The notes under the pieces were generated by a model. It was not told the DNA's origin and did no database searches. It saw nothing but the letters and a program-made list of their open reading frames with translations. The position numbers and the translations under genes were made by a program. This document shows, piece after piece, positions 1 through 10,490 of a stretch of DNA of 64,000 nucleotides. Source of the DNA: Crotalaria pallida (taxonomy: Eukaryota; Streptophyta; Magnoliopsida; Fabales; Fabaceae); the NCBI GenBank assembly GCA_037953625.1, contig CM075654.1, forward strand, positions 48,057,001-48,121,000, written 5' to 3'. How positions within the stretch are numbered: the first letter of the stretch is position 1; each line of letters opens with the position of its first letter.

Positions 1-483
1 TTCAGTGTGGATTTTGGGGAATTCAGCTTGGAAGCTAAGTTTTGGGTAAAGTCTCTTTTGATTCACGTCTAAGAGGTAAGGGGAAGCTCTCTATTCACTA
101 GATAGAGTTTAAATTGCATGCATTTGATTAGAGAGCCACCAAGAGGCTCTAAGGGCTTAGTTTGAATAGGGAAATTGGTTTGGAGACCAACCTGTGTTCT
201 AAGGATGTTCTGAGCAAGTTCTATATGTTGCATGTGAGCTATGTGCAAGTTGCTTTCATGCCAAAAGTGTTTGGAACTGAATTTGGTATGTTAAGTTGTT
301 GAAAATGTGTTTTTATGCATAATGGTTGCTCAGATTCGATTCAGTGTAATAAGTTGTTGTTTTTGTGTTGTAACATGTTCTAGTTATGATATATGAACTT
401 TGTGGATCCCTGGATTGGACTAGAATTGAGTAGAACTGAAAATGGTGTGTTAAACCAAAGATTCCAGTCTGTTCTGCTGGGAA

Positions 484-815
484 ACACTCGAGTATTGGAC
501 AGGATACTCGAGTAAAATGTTTGTAAAACAATGTAATTTGAGCAAGAACACTCGAGTATTGTGTCTAGTACTCGAGTATCGAGTAAGACCTGGGGACATG
601 TTAAGGCAAACCACTCGAGTAATGCAGGGGTGACTCGAGTATTCTGGAAATCATGATGAACACTCGAGTAACCCATGAACCACTCGAGTAATTTAATAAA
701 TTTGAAACCCAGATCCCCAGAAAGTCATGAACACTTGAGTAACCCTAAAGAACACTCGAGTAATCTGGAAAAGTTGAACAACACTCGAGTATGCTGGATT
801 ATACTCGAGTAATTT
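484..815. repeat. cluster of ACTCGAGT palindromes
   Basis: About eleven perfect copies and one degenerate copy (ACTTGAGT at about 734) of the 8-bp palindrome ACTCGAGT lie within roughly 330 bp, at irregular spacing, with A/T-rich flanks that extend the symmetry in some copies. The same cluster recurs in the other B LTRs (29,934-30,250; 37,685-38,015) and in the E LTR (58,806-59,115). It lies in the stretch interpreted as an LTR intron. Confidence 0.85.
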
Positions 816-1182
816 ACCTGAACCTGAGAAACACCATTTTCAATTCTGACTTAGTTGGTTAAGAATTTAACTACAATAATCCAAGTGATCTAGGACTTAA
901 AAGAGATTGATTGATTATATGGTTATTCATTTTGGACGATGGGACGTTGCTTGGGTGGTACGTTACATATTGAAATATACCAATCAATTTCTTTAAGCAA
1001 AGATATTACATTCATGTTTGAGTTTGGATATTAGATCGTTTACTCATGTTCGGGTGACATGAGGAGGACCTCTGGAATTACAAAAAGTTGCTGCTAGCTC
1101 GATGACACATTAAGGTGGACAATGTGGACAGTATGTGGTATACTGTTGATTTGATGGTTCAACGGTGTGTTGCACACAAGTG

Positions 1183-1580
1183 GTAAGGTTTACGTTTTGG
1201 CGACGTGACGTTCATCAGACATGGTGACGTTGTTTACCACCTCTGTTGTGTTACACAAGTGATAAGGTTTACGTCCTTAGGCGACGTGACGTTCATCAGA
1301 TGTGGTGACGTTTTTTATCACACCCGTTGTTTGTTGAGAAGGGTGTGGTGCACACAAGTGATAAGGTTTATGTCCTTAGGCGACGTGACGTTCATCAGAC
1401 ATGGTGACGTTGTTTATCACCTCTGTTGTGTATCACAAGTGATAAGGTTTACGTCCTTGGGCGACGTGACGATCATCAGATGTGGTGCGTTTTTTATCAC
1501 ACCCTTTGTATGTTGAGAAGTGATAGGTTTACGTCCTTGGGCGACGTGACGTTCACCAGATAGTGTGACATTTTTATCAC
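1183..1580 (+). repeat. hairpin tandem array in B-family LTR
   Basis: Five tandem units alternate at about 80 and 100 bp. Each opens with GTGATAAGGTTTACGTC and closes near TTATCAC, so the ends pair (GTGATAA with TTATCAC) and an inner ACGTC/GACGT stem surrounds CTTAGGC. The first unit has GTGGTAA with TTACCAC instead, a compensating change. The open frames across this array come from the repeat and are not treated as genes. Confidence 0.8.
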
Positions 1581-1903
1581 TTCCGAGCTAGTACGCCATA
1601 CGTTTTGGTAACATATTCGTAATTTGGAAATGTATTGTTGAATTGGATTGGCGTCCGTGAGGACCTTAGATGGAGAATCTTAGAAAAGGAAGAATGACAG
1701 GCATGATGCCACTTACCCTTAATTTAGTTAATGCTGGATATCTGAATGAGTGAATGAACATCATATTTGCATTAAGCGTGAGCTAAGTGTTAATTGTGGC
1801 TATTAACTGATTTGGGGTTATCTGTGCATAATCATGTTACTTCAACATTTAAGCTCTATTGATTATGTGTATAGATTTGCTTACCCCTATGCCCTTGTAG
1901 GTG

Positions 1904-2338
1904 ATGTCACGTTACATCGCTTGCATCGAGGTCCACCCACTTCTTAGTGGCATAAGGATCTGCGAGGATTGCCGAGTGGTGTATGAGGGTGAGATAGTGG
2001 TTACCTTCGATCACCCTAATCCGCTGGTTCGGTCACATCCTCGTAGGTTTAGGATTCCCGTCATATACGCTATGCATGTATCTACTTTTTATACTTACCA
2101 TGGATCATCTCCCACTCGACCAGCTCGCTTGTCTAACAGTTTTCAATTCAAACCTACCCGCTCATACCCTTTTTCTTTTAGAATCATTCGAGAGGAGACT
2201 TTCCCGCCTATTTCAAGGAGTCCTATTGAGGTCACGTTTTCATCAGACCTTGTACCCAGTGGTAGGGTAATTACTCCTTCAAATAAGATCAAGGAGGATC
2301 CTGTCGAATACGAGAGCGGAAGCGAGCTTGTCGTTTAA
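1904..2338 (+). CDS. LTR-borne ORF, 144 aa, B-family copy 1
   Basis: The ATG is three bases after a strong 3' splice-site-like sequence (TTACCCCTATGCCCTTGTAG ending at 1,900). The ORF starts MSRYIACIE, has a central HPRRFRIPVIYAMH block and a TRPARL block, and ends in an acidic tail and TAA. Twelve codons later comes TAG, directly followed by GTATGT, a 5' splice-site-like sequence. The segment from acceptor to donor (1,901-2,374) is 474 nt, or 158 codons. Related copies are at 28,372, 36,134, 57,605 and 11,684. I recognise no domain; the function is unknown. It is neither gag nor pol. It could be an exon of an LTR-initiated transcript or conserved non-coding sequence that happens to be open. 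Confidence 0.5.
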   Translation: MSRYIACIEVHPLLSGIRICEDCRVVYEGEIVVTFDHPNPLVRSHPRRFRIPVIYAMHVSTFYTYHGSSPTRPARLSNSFQFKPTRSYPFSFRIIREETFPPISRSPIEVTFSSDLVPSGRVITPSNKIKEDPVEYESGSELVV

Positions 2339-3100
2339 TCTATCGGGAGTCAATGGAGAGGCGATGATCCCTAGGTATGTGCATAAGGTAAATGATGAGG
2401 ATCAAGGATCCGGTGTGATGGATGCTGTGGAGAAGATTAGCTGCTGATGCTGATGTTGGATGATGGTTGCTGCTACATCTTGGAGACTTCTACTACTACT
2501 GCCGCGACCAGTGCTATGAGACCAGCTTTCGGTGTTTTATATATTGTGGGAATTTCTTTTAAAAACTCTGGAGCCATGGTCTATTTTGATGTACATATAA
2601 ATACATAGCCTTATGGACTTGTTCTGGGATTTTGGAGATCCTTACCGCTGGACTATGTATTACGTACCTTTTGATATAAATAAAATCCATGCTTATACTA
2701 AAGTCTATTACATAGTCCTGATATTTCCGCTTACTCTGATATTGATTTGAAAGAATTCGGCTATGACATTTTGGAAATGGTATCACTTGGCTAGACGAAA
2801 ACTGGATGGCAATACTTGAGTTCCTTTATATGAAATCGAGTACATTTATCCTCAAAGAGAATGCTATCCAAGATTTGCGAAATTACCTTTTGAGCTAAGT
2901 AAATGCCGAATTCGATTTTAAAAGTAATATGTAAACTATTCTCCAAACATCCTATGTTTTGGTTTGTGCACCCGACTATTTGGAAAATATAAAAGAAAAT
3001 TTTGAATCCAGTATTTTCTAACATTTTACAAAGTCCATATATTCTCAAGTAATAGTATTCATTGGATATTAATTACTTGGGTTATTTTGAGGGTGTTACA

Positions 3101-6006
3101 CATTACACAGAACTTAAAAAGTTAAATTCTATAACAGACATAGTAATAAACTAAGCTTACACTATTATTAATATCCGTTACTCATAATATCCATATAATT
3201 AATTTTCTTTTAGTTCTTCACTTATGCTCACATTCTTTTAATTCTTAATTCACTTTTCATTTCCCACATTTCATTCCACTTTTAATCCACTATTCAATTA
3301 TATCACAATTCTCCTTTCATTTTTCATTTCCATTTCTTTCTCCTTTTAATGCCGACACGCCTCGACAAGCTCGCATCGGTCTTCCATCTTTAATTATCGA
3401 CACGCCTCGACAGGCTCGCGCCGATGCCGACACGCCTCGACAGGCTCGCATCGGTCTTTCATTCTTATTATTATTATCGACACGCCTCGACATGCTCGCG
3501 CCGATGCCGACACGCCTCGACAGGCTCGCATGCGTCTTTCATTCTTATTATTATCGACACGCCTCGACAGGCTGGCGCCGCAGTGTTCTTTTAATACCGA
3601 CACGCCTCGACAGGCTCACATCGGGTTTCTTTTATCTTTTATTTTCGACACGCCTCGACATGCTCACGCTGCTTTTATTCTTTTAATACCGACATGCCTC
3701 GACAGGCTCACATCGGTGCCGACACGCCTCGACAGACTCGCATCGGTCTTCATTTACCTTTCTTTCTTTTTCTGTTTCTTTTTCTTCTTCTTTTCCTTTT
3801 TCTTTTTCTAAATCATATATCTTTTCTTTTGATTTTCAGTATTATTCTCTTTTCTCTCATTTCTTTCCTTAGTGACTTATTTTCATTTTATTTATTTTCC
3901 TATACTTAAGTATCTCTCTTTCTTTACTTTTTTTTCTTCTATTTATTAATTATCCTAATTTATATTTAACTCTACTTAGCTTTAGTGTTGTTGTTATATT
4001 TTAAATTCCCATTTCTAATTCTTAGTTTATTTCTATGATTCATCTATCTCACTATTATTTACTTATTCTTCTTACATTATTACTCCATTCAATTTCACTA
4101 CCATATTAACTTAATTTTTTCCCCTATTATATTACGTCATACTACTTAACTGTCACAATTACATCCTCTCTCATTCTCTTATTATCTTTTCACTAAATTC
4201 TTTTACCGACTACCTACATGTATTTGAAATTCAGTTTATTATTTCGTTTCTATTTCATTAATACCCGACAATCCCTTAACCAAGTCTACTCCGCACTTAC
4301 TTATCGTTCTCGCATTTTAACTCTTCTTTTATCTCACCTTCAGTTTAATCATTCCACTCTCCTTGTCTATTACAATTATTCTTTATTCTTTTCCTCTCAC
4401 TTTTTCGTTGGTTTTCCTTAACTAATTTCCCATGGTTTTATTTTATGTTTTTCTACATTTTCATTCCATATTAACTATTTTAATATCTTAAATACTCTCA
4501 TTCATTCCGAACCTTGTTCTACGCACATATATTTTATCCCCTAAGGCGCGGTTACCATTTACAATCTTAAATATTCCCTCTATGTCAGCGGGAACTACCC
4601 TAAGGTTCATAAACATATTTCCTAATTACCCTATTCTTAGTCACCACTATAGCATCCTAGAATTTACTTCCCAAGTAAAGGTAACACAACCCTTCTTACC
4701 TCAGGGTTCTATTAGAACCAATTTGAAGGCGTGCAGAGAGCTCCCGATTCGGCAACGGTCCATTTGATCCCGATCCAAGCATCCGCACCGACCCGATTCG
4801 GTTGAACCCAACCAGCAGCAGCAACAAACCGCGGTTCAGCAAAAACCCACATCTGCTTCGATCCGGTTCGGTAACGGCATCGGTTTGACTCTAAAGCTCC
4901 ATGAGTCTCTGGTTCAGGGCACAACAAGGTGGTTTAGGCCTGATTCACAGCAACCCGGTCAAACTCATATCCAAGCAGCGGCACCACCATCCGTGGCGGC
5001 ACACAGAGCACGAGAAGGGTGGCGGTTTTTCAGCTGGAATGGAAGAGGGAAGAGTGGCAGTGGGGAAGAGGGCTACGGTGTCGGGAGAGACGCAATTTGA
5101 AAGGTGGAGGCTGTTGGGCTATTTGTGGTAAGGAAGAAGGGTCGGTGATGTCGAGCTTCTGGTCTCAGTGGCGCCGGTTCATTCTTTGCTAGGAGGGAGT
5201 CGCGAATCGCGACTTGGTGGAGAGGGAGCGCGCGTGGCTGCGGCGCAGGTTCCATGGCGGCTCTGTGAATCGCGTTTCCCGGTGCGGGACAAAGCGAGCA
5301 GTACAGGGAGCAGAGAGAAAGGGAGAGCTGTGACGATGCCGGCGAGTGATGGTGGATCGCGAGCGGCGGTCCAATTTGGAGGGAGTCACGGTTCGCGACT
5401 TGAGAAGAAGGGAGGTCGAGCTTTAATGGCTGTGCGCGATATGAAGGAGAAGAAGGGAGAGGGCGTCATGATGGTGGGCGGGGGAGCACCGGCGAAGGAG
5501 AGAGAAGTGGTGTGAGAGGGAGGAGTGAGACGACGGAAAGAGAGAGGGAGATATGGGGGCGGCGGCTGTAACCCCCCCTTAGAAAAAAATAGGGTTTCAC
5601 CCTCACCACACAGCACACACACGTTTGTGTGTTTTTTTTTAAAATATACTTTTGTTTATTTATTTATTAATGCCCAAAATTATTAATAATAGGATTTTAG
5701 CATCATATAGCTTCAAATAGGAAAACTATAAAATTAGAAATTAGTTAGATATTAGGAAATAACAAAAATTTATTTATTATTGTATCTTTATAAATGCCAA
5801 AATAAAAGAGTAGAAAGTCTATTTTTCAAATAGGATAATTACTTTATATGAATCTATTTTCAAATATATAATTAAAATATACTTTAGTAAATACCATTGG
5901 ATATTTTAACAAAATGCTCGACGCTTTAATTATTAATTAAAAGAATTAATTACTTAATTCGCTAAAACTCAAAATTTATAATACAAAAGAAAATTAGGAT
6001 GTTACA
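3101..6006 (-). repeat. Ty3-type LTR G, minus orientation, truncated by the B-family LTR
   Basis: The right edge ends AGGATGTTACA at 6,006, so on the minus strand it starts TGTAACATCCT, the terminus type of the other Ty3 LTRs here. The left edge abuts the B-family LTR at 3,100 and has no TG...CA end, so this LTR was probably interrupted by that insertion. It contains a hairpin minisatellite (3,351-3,752), a pyrimidine-rich tract (3,756-3,960), a GC-rich leader-like segment (about 4,730-5,570) and a minus-strand GAG|GTAAG donor-like site at 4,699. Short open frames in the GC-rich part are not conserved in anything I recognise. Confidence 0.6.
3351..3752. repeat. CGACACGCCTCGACAGGCTCG minisatellite
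   Basis: About ten copies of a core reading CGACACGCCTCGACAGGCT are separated by spacers of roughly 5-35 bp. Each core holds a GCCT-CGAC-AGGC mini-hairpin. Alternating copies end in CGCATCGG or CGCGCCG, and neighbouring CCGATGC and GCATCGG pair as an outer stem. Confidence 0.85.
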
Positions 6007-6511
6007 AAACGAACCTATAAGAGAGACGAGGGAGGAACGGTGGTGCTTGGCCAAATTCTAGGTGCTGCTATTCATGGTGAGGAGCGGTGCGGCGGTGTTG
6101 TCCTTGGCCACCGAGGTTTGGATCAAAGCTATCCATGACCACCGATGTTGGTGGTGCTATCGTTTTACTATTGTCGGCGCTGAGAAACAACGATTCCCAA
6201 GCATCGCAAATGTATGATGCAAAAAAAATAATGGATTCCTTGGACCAATAGTCGATTACTTTGTCCCAAGTAATCAATTCCAAAGACTCTGTCACTTTGT
6301 ATGATGCGACATTTCTAATAGATTACTTTCATCAAAAGTAATTGATTCATCACAATCAAGTAATCAATTACGAGCTCTGTATGACGTTGCAGAAGTAATT
6401 GATTATTTACCCAAGTAGTCGATTACTTTAGCAAAAGATTTTAAAACTTTATTTTCACAAACCATAAAACTTGCCAGAGGTTTTCAAAAGTATTTTCATA
6501 GAATATTGTAA
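6007..6511. other. unassigned scrap with AGTAATCGATTACT-type palindromes
   Basis: No convincing gene. The stretch 6,250-6,425 carries several imperfect copies of a TAATCGATTA/TAATCAATTA palindrome next to AAGTAAT/ATTACTT. This resembles the TTAATCGATTAA clusters of copia element A, so it may be a piece of a copia LTR. The short open frame at 6,068-6,295 (minus) spans these repeats and is not treated as real. Confidence 0.4.
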
Positions 6512-6642
6512 CATCCCGAATTTTAATTCCAAGAGTAATTAGAATAATAATAAGATTAGGAATTAATAATTATGCTAAAAAGGATTTGAGTTGACGGATT
6601 AGAATTCCTTTGAGTGCCAAAAGGAAGTTAAGAAGCGCTGGT
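6512..6642 (+). repeat. F-family LTR start, fragment
   Basis: It begins TGTAACATCCCGAATTTTAA and runs through AGAATAATAATAAGATTAGG to CTTTGAGTGCC. This matches the reverse complement of the terminal part of LTR F (about 10,360-10,490). It is cut off at 6,642/6,643 by another LTR start. Confidence 0.7.
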
Positions 6643-7402
6643 GTAACATCCTCAATTTTAATTTTCAAGTATAAGTATTATGAAAATCAACTTAGAATTT
6701 AAAGAGTGTGGATTTTAATTAAGTTAAGATGAATTTAGGGGTATTTTTATCTTATGAACACCCTAATTTAGGAAATTATAAATATAACGTCCAAGTCTCC
6801 AAATACAATTTCCACCGTTGGATGTTAAGTTTAGGGTCTTAGGAAGCTTGTCTCAAAATTTGATCAAGATCCTACGGGTAACGAAGAAATACGACATTCG
6901 TAAAGGCGAAGAAAAAGAAAAGAAGTGAAAAATTAATTGAATTAATCAATTAGTCTTAAGACTAATCAACTAGTGTAGGTGTCCAGCAGCAAAAAAAAAA
7001 AAAAAAACCTCACAGCCACAAAATGGGTGGCTTCTTCGTGAGGCCACCACTTCCCCACCACATATTCATTTTGGCTTCCTGAATAAGCCAATCTTTGGCA
7101 CCACTTCCCCACCATTTTTCATTTCCTCCATCAACCTCATGCCATCCTCTTCTTCTCCTTATCTCCTTCATTTTTCGTCTCTCTCTCTAGGACTCCAAGT
7201 CCATCACGTTTTTCCCTTCATACTGAAACCCCACTCTTAGCACCAACACCCACACTCTACTCTATTTCAACGCTTTCTCCTTCTCTGCTAGGGCTCACGC
7301 CCATCACCATCATTCCCATCCATAGACCATCAACCCTCATCATCATCAACAACAACAACAAGCCATGTAATGAGCCAAATCCATCACCCTTTCCTTTCCA
7401 AG
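6643..7402 (+). repeat. Ty3-type LTR H, 5' portion
   Basis: It begins TGTAACATCCTCAATTTTAA. The part around 6,810-6,900 (CCACCGTTGGATGTTAAG, then CAAGATCCTACGGGTAACGAAG) is similar to the corresponding part of LTR F on the minus strand (about 10,155-10,245), so H is a related family. It has a poly-A run at about 6,990-7,006 and a C/T-rich leader-like stretch to 7,400. It is interrupted by LTR F at 7,403. No ORF was found. Confidence 0.6.
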
Positions 7403-8143
7403 TGTAACACCCTAATAAATTCTACCCTTAATTCTCAAGTATTAAAAATGTGCACTTAAAAATTATTTTTTAGTTTAGTAAAATCAACCGTCAAACGGAC
7501 GAAGTTTTGTTTGTTTTTCGGACTAATCCAAAATTTAACCTGTGATAGATAACTTCAAATAAACAACCAATAGCCAGCAGAGCTTCAAAATTATATTTCA
7601 AAAACATATTAAGGCCTAGAGGCTCCAACTATAAGAGAGGGCATTAATTAATCAGAGTAATAGCGGAAAATACTAAGTTTGAGTGTCATAATCAAAACAT
7701 ATAACTTTGCTAAGACAAAACATACTAAGCCTTTTTAAAATTATACATGTTGCATTTACATCCAAATATTATAATAGGTTTAAGTCCATATTATATCCTA
7801 AACCCATAACACCCTACTCTCCCTGTGAGGGAAAGTACTCCTGCTCGGCCGGGGCTGTGCCAGCTCAATATCTGCACCTGTAAATGTAAGGGAGTGAGCA
7901 TTGCACCTGAATAGAAAAGCAGTTTCTAGATAGACATAACAACTAACCAGGCCAAACACACTTAGCAATTTATTCACATAATCACATTATCATCACAAGC
8001 ATACCACATTTTCCAATTCCATCATTTTATAAGTGTCGGTTCCCTTTGTGTTAGTTCATTTCCTTTATTTGATTCCCTTTTATTTGTTTTCCCCGTTTCC
8101 ACAGAAATCCCTTTATACTCCCTTACCTTTTTCTTATTTTTAC

Positions 8144-8946
8144 GGTGTATGTATGTCTCCACCAAATCGAAGGCCTACATACATACACCAATCACGATGT
8201 ATGTCTCCACCAAATCGAAGGCCTACATACATCGCGTTTCCATTACCTTTACCTTGTCCAATTTTATCCCCTTACCTTTTTCTTTGATTTTACGGTGTAT
8301 GTATGTCTCCACCAAATCGAAGGCCTGCATACATACACCAATCACGATGTATGTCTCCACCAAATCGAAGGCCTACATACATCGCGTTTCCATTACCTTT
8401 ACCTTGTCCAATTTTATCCCCTTACCTTTTTCTTTGATTTTACGGTGTATGTATGTCTCCACCAAATCGAAGGCCTACATACATACACCAATCACGATGT
8501 ATGTCTCTACCAAATCGAAGGCCTACATACATCGCGTTTCCATTACCTTTACCTCGTTCAATTTTATTCCCTATTTCCTTTATTCATTTCCTTTTATTTA
8601 CGGTGTATGTATGTCTCCACCAAATCGAAGGCCTACATACATACACCAATCACGATGTATGTCTCCACCAAATCGAAGGCCTACATACATCGTGTTTCCT
8701 TTACCGTTTACCTTCTTTATTCCATTGTCCTTTCCTTTTTCCTTTTTATTTAGGGTGTACGTATGTCTCCACCAAATCGAAGGCCTACATACATACACCA
8801 TCGACGATGTATGTCTCCACCAAATCGAAGGCCTACATACATCGCCCCGTTTACGTTGTATTGTCTCCCCCAAATCGAAGGCCTACAATACAACCCAAAT
8901 TTTTTCGATGTATCGTCTCCCCCAAATCGAAGGCCTACGATACATC
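8144..8946. repeat. array of 12 hairpins with a constant loop and covarying stems
   Basis: Five units of about 150 bp each hold two hairpins, followed by two single hairpins. All share a 20-nt loop, CTCCACCAAATCGAAGGCCT (A/C and minor variants). Stems differ: a 13-bp GGTGTATGTATGT stem at 8,144-8,189; a 10-bp CGATGTATGT stem at 8,195-8,234; GTTGTATTGT with ACAATACAAC at 8,855-8,894; and GATGTATCGT with ACGATACATC at 8,907-8,946. When one arm changes, the other usually changes to match; one C-A mismatch occurs at about 8,753. The long open frames over this array (both strands) are by-products of the repeat. Confidence 0.9.
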
Positions 8947-9769
8947 ACCATATTTATCCAATATTAGTTGTCATTATTTTGTCCATCAATTCCGTTTAAT
9001 GTTTACCAAAACATTCCAAGCACAAACATCAACACAATTATCACCAAATAGCCACAATTCACTTTCCTAATTAACACCATTCCAATATTTAAAAATTACC
9101 AAATAAAGCACATAATCACATCTACCACTATTCATGCACATCACTTTTTACATAGACAATTAGAGTGCCAATGATAACCAACTTCACCTTTTCCTATAAT
9201 CATGCAACAACTAAATTTATTATCTTCCACTTGTCCAAATTATTGATTTAAAATCCTAAATTATGGGTTCATACCATTTATTTTCCTCAATTAAAAACCC
9301 AACCTCATTCTCTACTTTTTAGAATTCCATAATTAATAATTAAGCTTATGTCCACCATTTTCCTTAGTTCCTAATTTAGGGTTCCTAATTTCCAATCCTA
9401 ACACATAAACTCCTAATCAATCATTATATCTAAACACAAACCCTCTCCTAGAACAAGCCAATGCTCACTATAACCACCCCCTTACCTCACCCTTGTAGAG
9501 AGAGAGAGAGAGAGCTCCAACACTATGGGGGAGAGAGAGAATGAGCTAGAAACCAAAGAAAGGAAAATTAGTTAGAGATTGGGGAGGGAAACTCGAAATC
9601 TATGAAGGAAAGGAGGAATAGAGCTTGTATTCCACTTACTTTGAGCTTGAGAGATGAGAACCAAGATTGGGGGTTGGCCCTAACTCATACCCATGAAGTG
9701 AGAGAGGAAGAACTTGAGAGATTGAAGGGAGATTAAGTGTTTAAATGTGTTGGGGATTAATTCTCAATG

Positions 9770-9780
9770 CTTATTTATGG
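9770..9780 (-). promoter_or_regulatory. TATA-like box of LTR F
   Basis: The minus strand reads CCATAAATAAG. It lies about 130 bp downstream of the ACTCGAGT palindrome cluster and about 290 bp upstream of a donor-like GGTGAG|GTAAG, the order expected for an LTR promoter and leader. Confidence 0.45.
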
Positions 9781-9907
9781 ATTGAAATGGTGATTTGAGG
9801 TGAAATCTAGAGAGAGAATGGGGAGATGTTCGTGACCTAGGAGAGAGAGTGAAGTTGGGTTATGAAAGAGGATGTTGGCTGAAACACGATTTTAAGGCTG
9901 TATGCAC

Positions 9908-10092
9908 AAAACACTCGAGTGTTTTCCAAAACACTCGAGTGTTTTCTTTAAAAACACTCCAGTCTTTTCCAAAAGACTCCAGTCTTTTCCAAAACACTCG
10001 AGTCTTTTCCAAAAGACTCGAGTATTGCCTGAGAGCCCCATTTTCCAACTGACCAGAACACTCGAGTCTTTTCCAAAAGACTCGAGTGTTTT
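9908..10092. repeat. 18-bp ACTCGAGT palindrome cluster in LTR F
   Basis: Two perfect 18-bp palindromes, AAAACACTCGAGTGTTTT, lie at 9,908-9,925 and 9,928-9,945. They are followed by variants with GACTCCAGTC, ACTCGAGTC and GACTCGAGT in the same TTTTCC-spaced array. The cluster is just upstream of the TATA-like box. Confidence 0.9.
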
Positions 10093-10490
10093 GCCCAGTA
10101 CCCCATTTATTCATTTTCCTATTTTCCTCCTATTTTCTTCCTGCTTCAATTCGAGATAACTTCTTCGTTCACCGTCGGATCTTGCTCAAATTTGACGAGT
10201 AACTTCCTAAAAATCATAACTTCATATCGAACGGTGGGAATTGTGTTTTGAGTCCTAAATCTTTTATTTTGAATTTCCTAACATCGGGTGTTTATAACAC
10301 CGAAAAATCGATTTTTAACACTCGTTTGGGTCTTCTTTAAATTTGCTTTTCGATGCCAATGCTCCTAGACTCCTATATGGCACTCAAAGTACTCCTAATC
10401 CATCATTTTAAATCCATTCTATGATAATCCTCACTTCCAAATCTTACTATTATTCTAATTATTATTAGAATAAAAATTCGGGATGTTACA

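Larger units (their letters stand above)
1..3100 (+). repeat. B-family Ty3 LTR, 3' portion (solo or 3' LTR)
   Basis: This is the reverse complement of the LTRs at 27,767-31,551 and 35,373-39,313, entered about 820 bp in, so its first part lies left of the window. It ends with GGGTGTTACA, the family's LTR terminus. No primer-binding site follows, so it is a solo LTR or a 3' LTR. It holds a cluster of about 12 ACTCGAGT-type palindromes (about 484-815), a hairpin tandem array (about 1,183-1,580) and an LTR-borne ORF (1,904-2,338). CATTA at 3,101-3,105 may be one copy of the target-site duplication; the partner would be off the window. Confidence 0.85.
7403..10490 (-). repeat. Ty3-type LTR F, 3' LTR of a minus-strand element
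   Basis: It begins TGTAACACCCTAA at 7,403 and ends TTCGGGATGTTACA at 10,490 (3,088 bp). Directly outside lies TTTCTCCCCCACTT, the complement of a polypurine tract, followed by GAATTTCGTCCCCGAAATT, the sequence that ends pol in this lineage. It is therefore the 3' LTR of a minus-strand element whose interior is mostly lost. On the minus strand it contains a palindrome cluster (9,908-10,092), a TATA-like box (9,770-9,780), a donor-like GAG|GTAAG (GT at 9,485), the hairpin array (8,144-8,946) and an acceptor-like TTTACAG (7,878). Confidence 0.75.

Noticed and set aside
380..676. Open frames rich in NTRV/LECS (also at 9,849-10,159, 30,058-30,420 and 58,781-59,168)
   Set aside because: They translate the ACTCGAGT palindrome clusters, which give open frames in several phases.
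1205..1516. Open frame with repeated RHGDVVYHL peptides (also 29,146-29,505 and 36,909-37,307 on the minus strand)
   Set aside because: It is the GTGATAA hairpin array read through; the frame is not kept in all copies.
3351..3752. CRISPR-like regular repeats
   Set aside because: Spacers are short, similar to each other and T-rich, the repeat is an internal hairpin, and the context is a plant LTR.
5168..5515. 115-residue frame in the GC-rich part of LTR G
   Set aside because: Overlapping open frames occur on both strands because of high GC; no domain, no supporting context.
8144..8967. CRISPR array or long genes over the 8.1-9.0 kb repeats (open frames on both strands up to 272 codons)
   Set aside because: Open frames exist in several phases because the repeat lacks stops; the signal is the hairpins, not protein.
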